A stretch of 64,000 bases of DNA from Sarcomyxa edulis (taxonomy: Eukaryota; Basidiomycota; Agaricomycetes; Agaricales; Mycenaceae), in NCBI GenBank assembly GCA_009761415.1, contig QUOL01000014.1, positions 496,001 through 560,000 of the forward strand, written 5' to 3'. The notes beneath the pieces are model-generated. The model was not told the DNA's origin. It was given only the letters and a program-made list of their open reading frames with translations, and searched no databases. Numbering within the stretch: position 1 is the first letter of the stretch; every line of letters starts with the position of its first letter. Position numbers and translations under genes: made by a program. Shown here one piece after another: positions 13,289-26,594 of the stretch.

Positions 13289-13444
13289 TATATCCATATC
13301 AGTTGGGCTTGCCCGGACATATACTTCAGCGAAAGCAGGGTATCTATTCTATAGAACGACAACAAAACGAATAAGGATACATGACAAGATTAACAGCTAG
13401 TAGCAATAAACACAACGAGAACGGCGGAAGCGAAGAAGGGTATC

Positions 13445-16400
13445 TCAGAAAGGGTTGTCGTCTTCGGGTTCAGCAGCAAGTCCATCCGAGTTCCAGACAT
13501 CTAGAAACTAATCGAGACATGTCAGATTGCAGTGATGCGCAAGCAAAGAGACCGAGACGTACGTGAACCTTCTGTTGATCTGCGTCAGACGTAGTGAGTA
13601 GCGGTATCGTAGCAAACGGTAGACGGTCCCATGAGATCGCCTTGTCGTTGCGTTTGATCGCGGGCTTATCGCCAACAGCAGACTTTTTGCCAATCACAAA
13701 TTTGGCACATTTGCTACGTTGTGCAGTCAATATCAAGATTGGCATCAATTAGGGAACAAGTCAAAAACTTACTCCTCCGATATCCCGTACAAAGTTTTGA
13801 GATGAGTTTTGAGTAGCATGACGATACCTACGATGATAGAGCTCCTCATGAAGGCGAGGTTATCTTGAAGATCTAGAGGATCTACAGAAAGACTTGAGCT
13901 ATGAATGTATGCCCAGGTCACTGTCGCGTTACGTACGACGGTGTTCGACTGGGACCAGTACGTTCTCGCTATTCATAGGGGATTGTTGTGGTGGGCCCCG
14001 CAATTGAGCAAGAAGATGGGATGGAGATATGATTTCAAGTAACTGGGTCCCACTTGTCGAGAGTACGCTCGTCAAACTTTTGATGATAGTGAAAACTTCC
14101 TCCTGGGTTTTGTAGTCCAGGGTTGCAAAATTCTCCGCCATATATCTTATGAAGTCAACGTCGTCCTACAAGGCCAAGATGAGTGTCGAGACGCAGATAG
14201 AGGTAGACTAGGCATACTTGAGAGGATTTCTGGTTCACGTCAAAGACCTTGACGAGCGCTTTCAAGAAGTCTTGCCTCGCTGGTCGTTTCTCACGGACAA
14301 GGGAGTACCAGTGCTGCAAAAGAGCAACAGGAATCGGCTGCATCCTGAAGCCTGCGTAACATGTCAGTCATTCTTTGATTTGCGCTAGAACAAACTAGTC
14401 ACTAACCTCTCACAGGTCCTGAGCAAAGCGTCTTTTGATAGTCGAACGATGCTCTGGCGCTGATGGCATAACGCGTATTGATCAGGGTGGTGTGCTTACT
14501 ATGTAAGACTGCATGCAAAGCACTTGCTCGTGCGCTCATTTGAACATTCGAACTCGTTTCTAGCGCAACGATTACGGGGAAGGACTGACGGTGACGTTTG
14601 AGCAAAGACAAGACAAGAATCGCGAAACACACCTACTTGTAAAGGATGGGCCAGACCCTGCTTTATTGTGAAGCTCAGAACGTCAATCGCAGTGGCTTGG
14701 ATCTGTACGTTGTTGGATAAAGCTGCGTCGTGGATGGGACCGATGTACCGTTGAATGACAGCTGAGCTAACGCTACGAAGGCATCTTGTCAAACAAGCAT
14801 CGAATGATACTATCTGTGGTACATACCCAGAGTCCGCAAAACCGTCTGTGTTCCCTACTAGCTCGTCCATGTCGACATTAGTTGGCTTTGATGACCCCTT
14901 GGTGTTCTCTAGAGGGGTATGGGCGTCGGGCATGACGATGAAGGAGCGAGGTAGCGCACCTTTTTCTTTAGCGGAATGCTTCGCAGCCTCTGATACTAAA
15001 AACTCCTGCAAAATTCGTAGCAGACGGCCTCGACCCTCCTCTTCGGAAGAGGCAAATATGGCGTCCATGATGGTCTGGGATTGTTCCAGTGTCATCAATG
15101 TCGGTTGCGCACGGAAGAGGAAACCTGAAGATAGATTTCAGCATTTTGTTTTTGTTCGGAGACTGATAAATCCTACCAAGACATTGCAAGATGCGACTTT
15201 TGAGGGGAGGATTATTATATTTCTCGTACAGTTGCAGCAAACTATTATAGATATGCTCAATGATTGATCCCTGCGACAGAGACCCGTTAGCCTATCACTA
15301 AATGATAGAGGGAGATACATACCCGAGAGATAGCATTCAGATCAGGGGCAAGAGCTGGTCGAGAAATCAGATATGAAACATAGAAAGAACGCAAGGGGTC
15401 TCACCAGGATGCTCAATGCGAAGACGGTCAAAGTTGCAGTGTTCCCCGAGTAGCGAGATGATGAAGATGAGAATGGACCATGTCCTTGTTTCGTTGGTCG
15501 TCAGAGTTTGAGACACCGGCCTCCTGATAGCCTTCTGGAGCTGACCTGTCTATTATGTGAGAAGGGGACCGGATAGGTGATGCAATTTCTTCGCACCGTC
15601 ACAAGACTTGGCCAGAGCGACAAGCCGCACAAAATCATGAGTGAGGTTTTGCACCACCGCACACATACACGCGACTGTCTCTTGCAGAGCCTTTCGAGAC
15701 TGAAATTGAGGGATGATGACACTTATACAGACCTTGGTGACTCACCGAGACACCACCGCTAGTGGATGGTTTGGTTATCATTGGCTGAAGCGCCATCTGA
15801 AGTTCATGACCAAATTTCGCCGCTGTTTTGGGCATATGCGGTATGGAAGCTCTGAAAATCTTGAGCAAGTAATCCGAGGTAGCTTGTTCTTCCGGCTATG
15901 GGATCGGGTAAACGTGGAGAAATGCTGCAGTGTTGAATATGATCTTACCGTAGTCGCATTCTTGAGGTATGGCAATAGTGTTGATGCGTTGGAACCAGAT
16001 AATATGGCAGGGTATGCTGATGTGAAGAGGTGTATAGTTCTTACACAGTTAATCACAGTCTGTACAACAAAATGAGACCAACCAATGATCTGAAAATATA
16101 GAAGACTCACAAATCCCGGTAAATCAGAAGCATCAACTAGGCCGTCGATCAAGGTTTCGCAAATTTCTGCATATCTAGCATGCAAAGACGACGCCTCGCT
16201 ATGTTGCTTATCGGCCATAATTTTATGTAGTACATCTTCGAGAGGAGACTGGCGATCTTTGAAATTGGCTGATACGCCCATGATGACTGCCACTTTTGTA
16301 AGTAATGGGCTTTTATCATGAGGATTTGTTTGCAAAGGGTTTCTGGACTTCAAGATTGAAACGGGCAATGGTGTCTGAAACCAGAGTTCTTCAACAGTCT

Positions 16401-19400
16401 TCACGGCCAAGTCCTTGACGGTATCATCTTCATCCATCATCCGTAAGACGAGTCTGGTACCGATATTGATGCGCCGTTCGTTATCGTCAGTGATGTAGTA
16501 GAAAGATTTCAAGAGCTTGATGACCCGTTTCCTGACGCTGAGTCCAGTGTCCTGCGCGAAAATGAGGTTTCGGCATTATAAAGATAATGGCGAAGCTTAC
16601 CGCAATGCGGTCGGCAATTTTGAGATAATAATCTCCAGCTACCTCCGGTGAGTCAATCATATACTTTCCGATGAGTTCAACGGCAGCGTCTCGGACTGCG
16701 GGAGAACTGTCCAGAAGATGGCTCTCAATAGCTCGTCGAACGTTTGGCTGGATGTATGCTTGTCAAAGAAGGTCGAGAACTGATGTTGTAAGCCACCCAC
16801 GGTAGAAAGGATGCTCGGGTCACTAGTCACTATTTGACCTAGGGCGCGAAGGGCCTTCGTCCGCATAAATATAGGCGGGGCATCAAGAGCAAGTAAGATA
16901 ACGTTGAGGATAGGGTGAAACGAGCTTCGAAGGCCTTGGACGGTGCCTATCTCTTCTGCTAAGCGATCGATTCGGGACACTTCTTCTTGTGAGCTGGGCA
17001 CGAGAATTCGAAACTATCGAAACCCAAGTGTATATAAAGTACATACCCTATGTCGAAGACATCTGTTGCAGGATCTTTCCAAACATCTTGGAGCGCTGTT
17101 TTGATCTTCGAACCAAACATGAGCAATGTCTTCTGGTCCTTGAGATTCAAGTCGTCGTCATCCGAATCTGAAATCCAAACGTTTATTTGTTTCAGAGACG
17201 CAGCTAGTTCTTGGCCCAAGGTCGCTGCTGTAAGCTCTCTTGCACTCTAGGATCGGTAATTGAGATGAATGGCAGAAGAACGTATGCGAAGAAAAAAACC
17301 GTACGTCGTATGCTTGATCTTCGGAAGAACGCTTGCAAAGATGCGAAGCCACTTCTTGATGAGCAGTCAAGAGTTTTTCTAACCCTTTGAGGTTGTGATT
17401 AGGTACGATCTGAAGATACGAAACGTGATGAGTATTGCATGGAGACCGATGCATGATCTGACTTGATACCTCATCCAAAGGAAGCAGCGCTTTTGAGCCA
17501 CTTTCAGCGCCACTTTGCTGGCATTTCAAAATGCTGGACTGTATACGAGCAGCGATAACTCCCAAATGATCTAGAGCGATAGTCTTTGAGGCATTCGAAT
17601 CCGTTTGCGTAGATGTCTTCACATCATCCAGAGACGATACCTATAAGAGGTCATATAATATTGGGAGGAGCGCCGCTAGGAATCATGATTGAACGCACCA
17701 TGAACTTGCAAGCAATGCTTAGCAGGAGACTTGCAGCGGGCCACTCCGGCCAATATAGAACTGCGAGAAGGTCAGAAATCAGGTTGTCAAATATCGCTCG
17801 ATATTCGGCCTCGTTGGAATTTTTGGTAGTTTTTCCATTCCCAGAACTGATCGATATGAACGTCAGAAATGCAGTGGTCTACCTAGACCAATTCTTTTAC
17901 CGTTGTGTCAAGAACAAGACAATCGTCTTAGCCGCTTTTGTCGCCGATTCTAAACCAGATCCGTAGAGATGAATCTCCTGTATTGGACGGTCAAGAATTG
18001 CGCGGCGAGACGTGATCGTCGAAGCTACGTACCTGCATATCATTGTCATCCAGAAATGGCTCGGGGGTGGCTTCTTGTTCCGTGAAACTTTCCTGGCGTC
18101 GAAGAGCGAATGTTTGTTGACGAGCTTTCTGAATCTTCTTGGCTTCGATGCGTATATCGTGGGCGGACGTCTGGACAAGCTGGAGAAGCAAAGCCGAGAC
18201 AGTCCGAATGGAGCGTCCATCACGTAGCCTGAGAATTGATCAGCATAGTGAAAGCGTCGGAAAAAACATAGCGAACGAACCGGAACTGTCCAGCTTTTTG
18301 TTTGGTGTCCGATAATTTGATCAATGATGTCAAAATTTCCTCGATAATCCAGGAACGTTGTTCCTCATGATTTGCAAAGATCTGCCCAGGTAGGTTTCAA
18401 GGGATTGCATGATTCGGATGAACCAGAACACTCACGCTACGAATCAAGGATAACGCGTCGAGTCTTAAACCCCTCATCGCGCTTTTCCCGAAAGTCCTGA
18501 GAACAATGTTGTCCTTCTTCCCTTTCGCATCTTCGTCGCCTCCAGATTCCACTACAAAAAAAGGTCCAATGGCGATGTAGACTGCTTGAATAATGATCGA
18601 ATCGGACATCGCGACAGTCTCTGCATTGACTAGGCTGTTAATTCGAGGCAAAACGGCGGAAAGAGCCTGGAAGGTTTCGCTTAATTGACGACGATGATTG
18701 TGAGAGGAGACAGAAACACCCTTGACGAGATATTGCACGAAGGGATTGGACTGTGAACCAGTATCAGCTGACGATTCAACAAAGGGATATATGATCTTCG
18801 TAAGTTGATTTTTGACTGTAGCGAGACAGCTTGTGATGAGTTCTTCTGAATACAACTAGACGTTCAAATGCATGAGCTCCAATGATGGATGAATGGATGA
18901 ATGACGGGTGTAGCTCTTACCTGCTTGGTAAGTCTATCACTGCCAAGTAATGCAATACAACAATCAGCAGCCAATATACTATCCCTCGCGGTTTCCAATG
19001 TTCTCGTAAGCTGCTCAAAATCAGCATCCCCCAACTCATCAGGACCATCGACCAAGGTAGCACTGTCATTGTCTTCATTGTCCCCATCCTCTTCGTCGTC
19101 TTTTGGAGTCTTCGATTTTGATCGCCTGTCCTTCTTCGTTGCTTTGTTCGCAGTCTTCTTATTACTAGCTTTCCGGGGAGAAAAGGATACCGGCTTGTCT
19201 CCGCTTATCAACGTATGAGCGAATGGGTCAACATTTTCTCCTGCTTTCACGCTTCGTTCGAGTATCTTGAGGATCCTAGAGAGAACCGCAGTCTCAACCT
19301 CTGCCATTCTTCCTCTATTTCGAGGTGTCCCGGGACCACCACTTGTTCCCTGCCGTAGACGTTTTGTCGGTCGTGCGACTTGACATATAAATTTGGTGAG

Positions 19401-20952
19401 TTTGCGTATGAGATTGGGGTGAAGAAGGGGGCGCGGAAAATCCGAGGTCATTTGGGAGAAGAAATCAGGAGATAGATCGTCCAGGCCAACGTCAGCAGGA
19501 AGAATGTCCTCGGCTTCGAATATATCTTCAATCAAAGCTGTCAATTTCTCAAGAGGAGCTGAAACATTATTTGAGTCGTTGAGTTGGCGCAAGGGCAAAA
19601 GGGACTGGACACTAAGCAAACATACCTCTCTCGTCTCGATCACCAGTCCGCCGAGACGACGACTTGAGATCATTTGACTTTAGTATTACACGCCGTCGGG
19701 TGGGACTGTAATCATCCTCGCCTTGCCTAAGTTCCCAATCTCCGAGTTCGTCTGGAGAGTCATTTATCTTCATTTTACCCAGACTTTTGGCAGACTTTAC
19801 GGTCGAATCAGTCCTCTGAGCAGTAGAAGGCGTCATCCATGGTCTATAAGGGACTTCGACGTAGACCTCTGTAAAGCGCTTCTTCGGTGTCGCCTTAGTC
19901 GATCCAGTGGACGGCGTAATTGGAGGCACACTCGAAGAATGTGAATGTGGTGTGGAAGGGGAGGCAGAGGGTCTATGTGAGCTTGCCGCTGAATGTATGC
20001 GCTTGATAGATGGTGATTCCATGTGAATCACTGGCTTTCGTTTACGTGGCGTAACCGCAGTGGTCGACGATACCGCTCTGGACGGGACTGGTAGTAAAGC
20101 AAGTGGATCAGGACTTTCTTGAGGAAGTGGGTCTACATGATGGGTGGGGGTGGCCGGTTCATAGACCGGAGCAATGTCCAGAGTTTTTTGTACCAAGAAA
20201 TCATTGAAGAAAGTAGCTGATTGTTGAGGTTGATAAACAGATCGGGAAGGTCGAGGAATAGGAGCTCCAAGGGCAAATGCAAGTGAGGATGAAGAGGTAC
20301 TTATGCCAGGAGGCGGAGGGGTTGGGTACGAGGCGGAAGGCGACGTGCGCTGAAATAATGATTGAGCAAAAGGATTGGTGTGGTAATTGGACGGCTGTGC
20401 AATGATAGGCGACCATTGCGTATGCGTTGGGTAGGAGTACGATCTGTGAAGAGAGATAATTGTGAGTGAGAATCAAGTGAGATGCAATGCACGTACGGGC
20501 CCGCCTGTTCTCCTATGAGTCTAACAGCTTGATCGCGTGTGCGCTCCCAGTATCCAGAATCATTGTGCTGAGGGTGTGAGCTAGCTAGGTAATCGATCTC
20601 GGTTGCATACTCGGTATAAGGAGGAGGGTTGCCTTGAGGGTACGACGATCCATGAAGACTATAAAAATTAGGCTGGACGAACGAAGGTGCAGATGCGCCG
20701 ATTGTCATGGTGTTTAGATGTCTTGCCACTGAGAATAGTGAATATATGCGCCAAAAATATGCAAATTGTGTACATACCATGAGTGGAAGGAGTTGCCGAT
20801 GCCATGGGATATGCAGCCAGAAGGCCATGCGCATCTTGTACTGGATCAGCAGAAACTCTGGAACTTCGAGGATCCGGTTGCTGATTGTGGGTGTAATCTT
20901 GATAGGAATATTGGGTATTCTGGTGAGAATACCAAGGATTATTTCTATCCAT
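13445..20952 (-). CDS. SCC2: Sister chromatid cohesion protein Scc2/Mis4/Nipped-B (cohesin loader)
   Basis: Loads cohesin on chromatin together with Scc4/Ssl3; a very large HEAT-repeat protein of about 2,000 aa across 7.5 kb with many introns. Start at 20952 ([12 protein letters not shown]). The N-terminus is long and disordered, with the Ser/Pro block [17 protein letters not shown] and [15 protein letters not shown]. It is followed by the Nipped-B-type segment [14 protein letters not shown]...[10 protein letters not shown] and basic and acidic patches near 19.1 kb. HEAT repeats run through [46 protein letters not shown] and [17 protein letters not shown] follows. The C-terminal region includes [14 protein letters not shown]. 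The last intron ends at an AG giving [20 protein letters not shown] and the stop at 13445-13447. The gene looks complete; not every small exon was resolved. Confidence 0.86.
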
Positions 20953-21191
20953 GACAGTGAAAGCACAGACGAGACGAGGAGTTGAATGAGATTGGCGCGA
21001 CGCGAGGGGTAAAGCCGTAGACCAATACGCCACAATTTAATGTACAGCCACGGCACGTGCACCTTTTTCGAAGGCACCTCGAGTTTGCTCAAGTTTCCCG
21101 TAGCTCGCCGCTCGCTGCCCAACTGAAAGACTTGTTTTCGGCTATCTTCTAGCAGAAACTGCCCTTCTTGAAGTCTCGAATACCCCTGATC
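20953..21191. promoter_or_regulatory. Divergent promoter between Scc2 and the Dhr2-like helicase
   Basis: 239 bp between two start codons on opposite strands, so both promoters must lie here or in the 5' UTRs. No specific operator was recognised. Confidence 0.55.
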
Positions 21192-23916
21192 ATGGCTGTA
21201 ACCTCCTCCAACAAAAAATTAATCCGATTGTTCAAGGACAATTCCTCTAATGGCAACAAGCACAACGGCGTACACGGTCATCAAAGATCCATGAAAAGAA
21301 AGGATATGCCTTGGGTGGATGTTGATGAAGATTCGGGAAAGAGAGGACCGAAGGTCAATGGTCACCGAGTAAGCGGTCACCCAGGTAAAACTGCTCGTCG
21401 TAACAAGACTGTCAATATCGCTGCTAGCTCTTCGTCAATTGACGGGCCTGCAAATAAGAACCCCTCAATTCAAGAACAGCGTAATCAGCTTCCCATAGCG
21501 AAAGGTGCGTTGCCTTGCGCTAGTATTGCTTCTACCTACTCACATTTGCCATACTAGGGAAGGAAGCTCTTATTCGCGAAATCCGAGAGCACGATGTCAC
21601 CGTTCTCCTCGGTGAGACTGGCTCTGGAAAAACGACCCGTGCGTAGAGCATGCTGTAACCATTCTAGTGTTACGTTACTTATAATTTCAACAGAAGTACC
21701 TCAGTATATCCTCGAATCTGGCATCGCTAGAAACGGTATGATCGCAGTAACTCAACCCCGCAAGGTCGCGGCTACAACTCTAGCGACTCGCGTAGCGATT
21801 GAGCAAAACACTTTGGTCGGCGGGCTTGTAGGCTACTCAGTTCGTTTCGATGAACGTTCTGGTCCACATACACGTATCAAATATCTGACAGACGGTATGA
21901 TTGTCCGCGAACTTCTATCCGACCCCCTACTATCGCGGTACAGTGTTGTCATTGTCGACGAAGCTCATGAAAGAACCTTACGGACGGACCTCTTGATTAC
22001 GAACCTAAAATCTATACAAAAAGTTCGGAATTCTGCCAGCGACTTCAAGGGTAAGGCCCCGGCCTCAAAGCTCAACCCGCTGAAGATAGTCATCATGAGT
22101 GCGACGTTGGACGCGGAGAAGTTTGGGAAGTTTTTCCACCAGCGAGTACACCTTCCAGTCATGTTTCCATCTACTGTCGCTCATTCTTGTTATACAGTGC
22201 TAAGATCCTCTATATCAAAGGTCGCCAACATCCTGTGAAAATCTATCATACTGCCGAAGGCCAAGCAGACTACGTCGAAGCTGCGATGCGGACATTCTTC
22301 CAAATCCACACGGACCAGGGACCGGGAGATGTCCTGATCTTCCTACCAGGTACCCTCTTTAACCCTTTTTTCCTCGTTACCTTTTTTACAACGGTGCGTC
22401 GTACAGGCCAGGAAGACATCGAAAGACTAGAGAAGGCGATACATCTATTTGCTAAACGGTTGCCCGAAGGCCCTCTTGGTGTATGTCAACCAAAACTTAC
22501 CGTATTGGTTGTTCTCTGATCAGATTACTAGGTCCTGATATGTCCTATGTTCGCTGCGCAGGCCCCTGGTCAAAACGCCAAAGCCCTTGCTCGAACTCCT
22601 GACAACACCCGCAAATGCATACTGGCTACCAATATCGCCGAGACGTCTATCACGATTCCTGGTATCAAGTATGTTATTGATACAGGCAAATGCAAAGAAA
22701 ACAGATACCTAGCTAGAAACACCGGGGGAGGTCCGTACCTTTCTATCACTAACTCACATAATCTCAACAGACTGATTATTGTGGTTCAGGCTTCGAAACT
22801 CTTCTCACGCGAGACATCACGCAGTCGTCAGCAATGCAGCGTGCTGGTCGTGCAGGGCGAGTGGTACGCCAATACATCCTTTTCGTTTTTCCTTCATGCT
22901 TGCTCATTCTGTTACAGGGGCACGGCTTCTGCTTCCGATTATACACCGAAGACGCCTTCAACGCTATGGACATATCCCCAGAGCCCGAAATTCGAAGATG
23001 CAGTCTCACATCCAGTATCCTTCAATTGAAATGTTTAGGCCAAGACCTCGAAGAGTTGGATTTCATGGACAAACCCGATGAGGAGTCAAGTCAGTGATTT
23101 GTTTGTTTTACCGGACGTTTCTATCGTCGTCTTACTTTGCACTTTCTATAGTCGTTTCTTCCCTAAAAACCCTGTGGCTACTCGGCGCATTAACCAATAA
23201 AAGGGAGTTGACCCAGACAGGCCGAGAAATGGCTGCCTTCCCTCTCGAGCCAATCCATGCCCGCTCCATCATCGCCTCCAAGGAATATGGATGTACCAAC
23301 GAAATCCTTGATATCATCTCTATCCTATCTGCATCCTCCAAGTTATTCCTCGACATCACAGACAATCGTGACGACATTGCGGAAGCTCGCCAAAAATTTC
23401 GTCATCCTAGTGGCGACCATCTCACCATCCTAAACGCCGTCCGTTCCTATCGAGAATTTTCCGCTAACGAAAGCAAGTCATCTTGTCGGGCCTGGTGTAA
23501 GAAGCACTTCCTCAATGAACGGACGTTCACGGAAGCCAAGGATATTCGATTGCAATTGGATCAAACATGTCAAAGACTCAAGATCGATTACAAGGCTTCA
23601 TGCGGCGAAAACGAGGAACCTATTTTGAAAAGTCTCAGTCATGGACTAGCACAGAACTCGGCATTCCTCCAGCCTGATCTAAGTTATAAGCAGGTCATGG
23701 GGCAATCAGTGAGTTTATCTTTCCATTCCTAGTTTCAAACTGATAGTAGCATTCTCGCAGACTGTGAATATTCATCCAAGTTCTGTGTTGGTCAATCACC
23801 AGTCTCCTGCTATCATCTACGAGGAACTAGTATACACAAATCATATCTTCGCGCGGGGAGTCTCGGCAGTACCCAAAAGTTTTTTCGCAAATATCACAAG
23901 TCTCAATATCAATTGA
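21192..23916 (+). CDS. DEAH-box RNA helicase, Dhr2/DHX33-like
   Basis: Nucleolar DEAH/RHA helicase; yeast Dhr2 acts in 18S rRNA processing. Start at 21192 (MAVTSSNKKLI), then a basic low-complexity N-terminus. Helicase motifs are intact: GETGSGKTT (I), TQPRKVAA (Ia), DEAHERT (II), IMSATLDAEKF (III), LIFLPGQEDIE (split by an intron), NIAETSITI (V) and QRAGRAGR (VI). The winged-helix/HA2 region (ELDFMDKPDEES, LLGALTNKRELTQTGREMA, LSASSKLFLD) and the OB-fold (FLQPDLSYKQVMGQSTVNIHPSSVL, IIYEELVYTNHIFARGVS) follow. It ends ANITSLNIN at 23916, only 248 bp before the mobile-element island. The end is compact and plausible, but I cannot exclude loss of a short C-terminal tail. Confidence 0.9.
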
Positions 23917-24165
23917 CCTTTTCATCGCTACCTGTGTGGGTGAGTGAGCCCAACGACAAAAGCTCGCTCAAAGCGGAAGAACGTTTCTATCCACGACTTT
24001 GCGAGAGTTTGCGGCATTCTTGTGAGATCCATGAACTCCGCGCGAATTGAGTCCCCAATGGCAGAGTAAACAATTCCTTGAACATTCGTGCCTCGGGATC
24101 TCCTTGTTTTGGCCGTGTCTGTCTTCAACCTCCGCTCGGCAGCTCGGGATGTCATGTGTTGGTTA

Positions 24166-24970
24166 CAGCTAAAAAGCGATCGATAGACCTGATTTTGCGC
24201 CGTTCCGCTCAGAAGTTTTGTTTACATTTGGAGCGGATACAAACAGACCAAAAATAAATGTCCCCATTTGGTCCTTTGAGAAATGAATTTTGCTCAAGTT
24301 TTGCTCTCCGGGTCTTTGATGCAGACTGGTCTTGAAGCACATTCTATCTTTGAGCAAGATACGCGTATATCAGAAGTCAATTTTGAAGGGGAGTACAGAC
24401 AAATAGTGCTGCTGCTGAGGCGACAGCTTCTTTTTTGGACAGATCGAGCCCCAAAATTGGTCTACAGTTGATTTGATCATAATGCATAGGATTTGGCAGG
24501 GGACCATGTCGGGATGCAGGTAAAATCTCAGAAAATGCATAACGCATAATGCATAGGGTCTCTGACCCTCTGGTAGCATGGATATGCAATACGAGCTGGC
24601 ATTTGGCCGGGATGCCTCGGACGTGTTGCACTGATTTGGAGGTCTGGGCGAGGGAAAAGTGGCAAAAGGGGGCAAAATGAAGCGCTGGCAGATGAAAACC
24701 CTGATTTCGGTGAGATGTGTCTACTTTGGGCGGACTTCGGCCTCAATTATAGTCACGTCTTGATTGAGTGTCACATAAAGTCACTCTGTGTGACAAGGTG
24801 CACAGTGCATAAACTTCATAATGCATAGCCCGGAAGGGGGTCCCGGCCGTATGCATTATGATCAAATCAACTGTAGTTTGGGTCTAGTTTTATTTGTACC
24901 CACTCCAAAAGTAAACAAAATTCCTAAGCGGAACAGCGTAAAATCAGGTCTATCGATCGCTCTTTAGCTG
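24166..24970. mobile_element. Non-coding TIR/fold-back element (MITE-like), 805 bp, TA-flanked
   Basis: Terminal inverted repeats of about 79 bp (24166-24244 and 24892-24970) begin CAGCTAAA and share GCGATCGATAGACCTGATTTT. They differ almost only by transitions. A second, perfect 26-bp inverted pair lies inside (24462-24487 and 24851-24876). TA dinucleotides at 24164-24165 and 24971-24972 fit a Tc1/mariner/pogo-type target duplication. There is no meaningful ORF. The left arm is about 200 bp longer than the right between the outer and inner repeats. Superfamily assignment is inferred. Confidence 0.8.
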
Positions 24971-26271
24971 TATTTCCAACGCGGTCACGGAACATCAATG
25001 CAAGAGGACCGGGAATGAAGGCCGACACCGGAGGTCGGTTAGTTAGTCCGGCCTGAAAAAAAAATTGACCTTCAGGAGCTAATTTTGAGATGCACTTCTC
25101 GAGATCTTTACTTTAGTAAATACTAGACTTATATAGTCTTGCTATAGTCTATAGCTAGCAGTTTCCTCTGGGAGTATGACTGATTATGCATACGTGTAGT
25201 CTAAAATTTTGGGCAGCAGATGTGTCAACTAAATTTAGTAGACTTTCATAAATGTGAGCATTTGCAGCATGTACACGAGTGTGCACATGGATGGTCGCCG
25301 ATATACCCCGGTCATCCGGGGAAGTAGTGATCAAGAATTTCTGTATATACAGTCATCAACGGCTCACTTATACAGGAAATTACTCTAGAGGCTATAGCTT
25401 GACAAATCGTGCTTGTATTCCCACCAGGTCTAGAACATAAATACTATAACATGTAAACTAATTTATGCAATTTTTTGGGGGAGCCCATATAGCATACTTT
25501 GCACGGAGTGAATATTCTTTCAGAGAGCATGTTTTTTTGTCCAATATGGGTTGGTTATACGGGTCAGGTTATTTGCCTAGTGATTGGATAATTGTGCATG
25601 CCCAATTATATTATTATTGATGTCTCGAGTTTTGATCTACAGAATAAGAATGAAAACTCTCCAGCAAAGCTTGTGCTGGGTCAATCCCTTCCATCCAAAA
25701 TGTAAAATAGAGGAATGGTACTATTCAACCTATTCTGATGGTCAGATCTACTCAAGGTGGTTTCCTACATATTTCAGACCCTCCATATCTGTGGGAAATT
25801 TCTATAACTTGGTGTAATGGACAGGCTAATGCCGGTCCATTACACTCAGCTCATTACTCCAATAGTCACACTTGTCACACTCTCATCTGATCGCCACCTG
25901 AACTTTTCTTCTCTCTTTGTCTAATCAACACCAGTAATTGGCCCTTCCCAGCATTGAGCTTCCCAGCATTGAAACTCTAGCTAAGTTCTCCTTGACTTTG
26001 TCACTAGTCTGTCACACCAGACTCTCCCTCCATCTTCCATCCTCGGTGCCTTGCCCGTTACAGTTGGCTCAGACTGCATTGCTCTCAAATTGTATGAGTT
26101 TTGAGGGTACCACAATGGTTCAAAGTGTGATATACATGAGCAACATATATGAGAGTATGATTCTGACAGGTGTTTGAGGCCAGAAGGAGGCATCAGTGTG
26201 CGAGAAATGGCCTTGTATAACTGGGTGATCACATATAAGTAACCCGTTGATGACTGTAGCAATACATTCCT
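24971..26271. other. AT-rich gene-free stretch in the mobile-element island
   Basis: About 1.3 kb with no ORF that resembles a protein and no clear LTR. It includes a short hairpin at 25812-25845 and inverted GC-rich motifs near 25024-25058 (GGCCGACACCGG...CCGGCC). It is probably decayed repeat sequence. Confidence 0.5.
25812..25845. repeat. Perfect 11-bp hairpin
   Basis: GTGTAATGGAC at 25812-25822 is the exact complement of GTCCATTACAC at 25835-25845, with a 12-nt loop. It could be joined terminal repeats of a small element or a decayed transposon end; nothing else marks its function. Confidence 0.6.
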
Positions 26272-26594
26272 TATTGTAGGAGTCAGAACTCAGTTGAAGT
26301 GGTAAACAACTGTATTGTTGGTAGTATGTACCTGTAGAAGTGAGAACTAGTAAAGGGTATATAAATAAGGTAGGATGTAGAAAGAATAGAAGTACTAACC
26401 TCAGTTGAAGTGGTAAACAACTGAGGTTAGATTGGTGTGCAAGACGGGTATATAAGTCTGAGTCCGGCGGCTGACCGTGATCGGGAATGTACAAAATAGG
26501 AATGACCGGACGGAACCAAAAGAGAAAAGAGAAAGTGTAGGAATAAATGGAATATAGAGTATAGTAAGAGACAAGGATATCATTTACCTCAACA
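26272..26594 (-). repeat. LTR of a second Ty1/copia lineage (3' LTR)
   Basis: Read on the minus strand it starts TGTTGAGG right after a purine tract (CGGGGGAG) and ends CTACAATA, the same TGTTG...CAATA termini as the intact copia element, but with different internal sequence. It contains two copies of a 23-bp motif (CTCAGTTGAAGTGGTAAACAACTG type) near 26289 and 26400. The boundary at 26272 is inferred from the terminus pattern. Confidence 0.6.

Noticed and set aside
20301..21122. 273-codon minus-strand ORF over the Scc2 start
   Set aside because: Out of frame with the Scc2 N-terminal exons and passes across the intergenic promoter; no domain seen.
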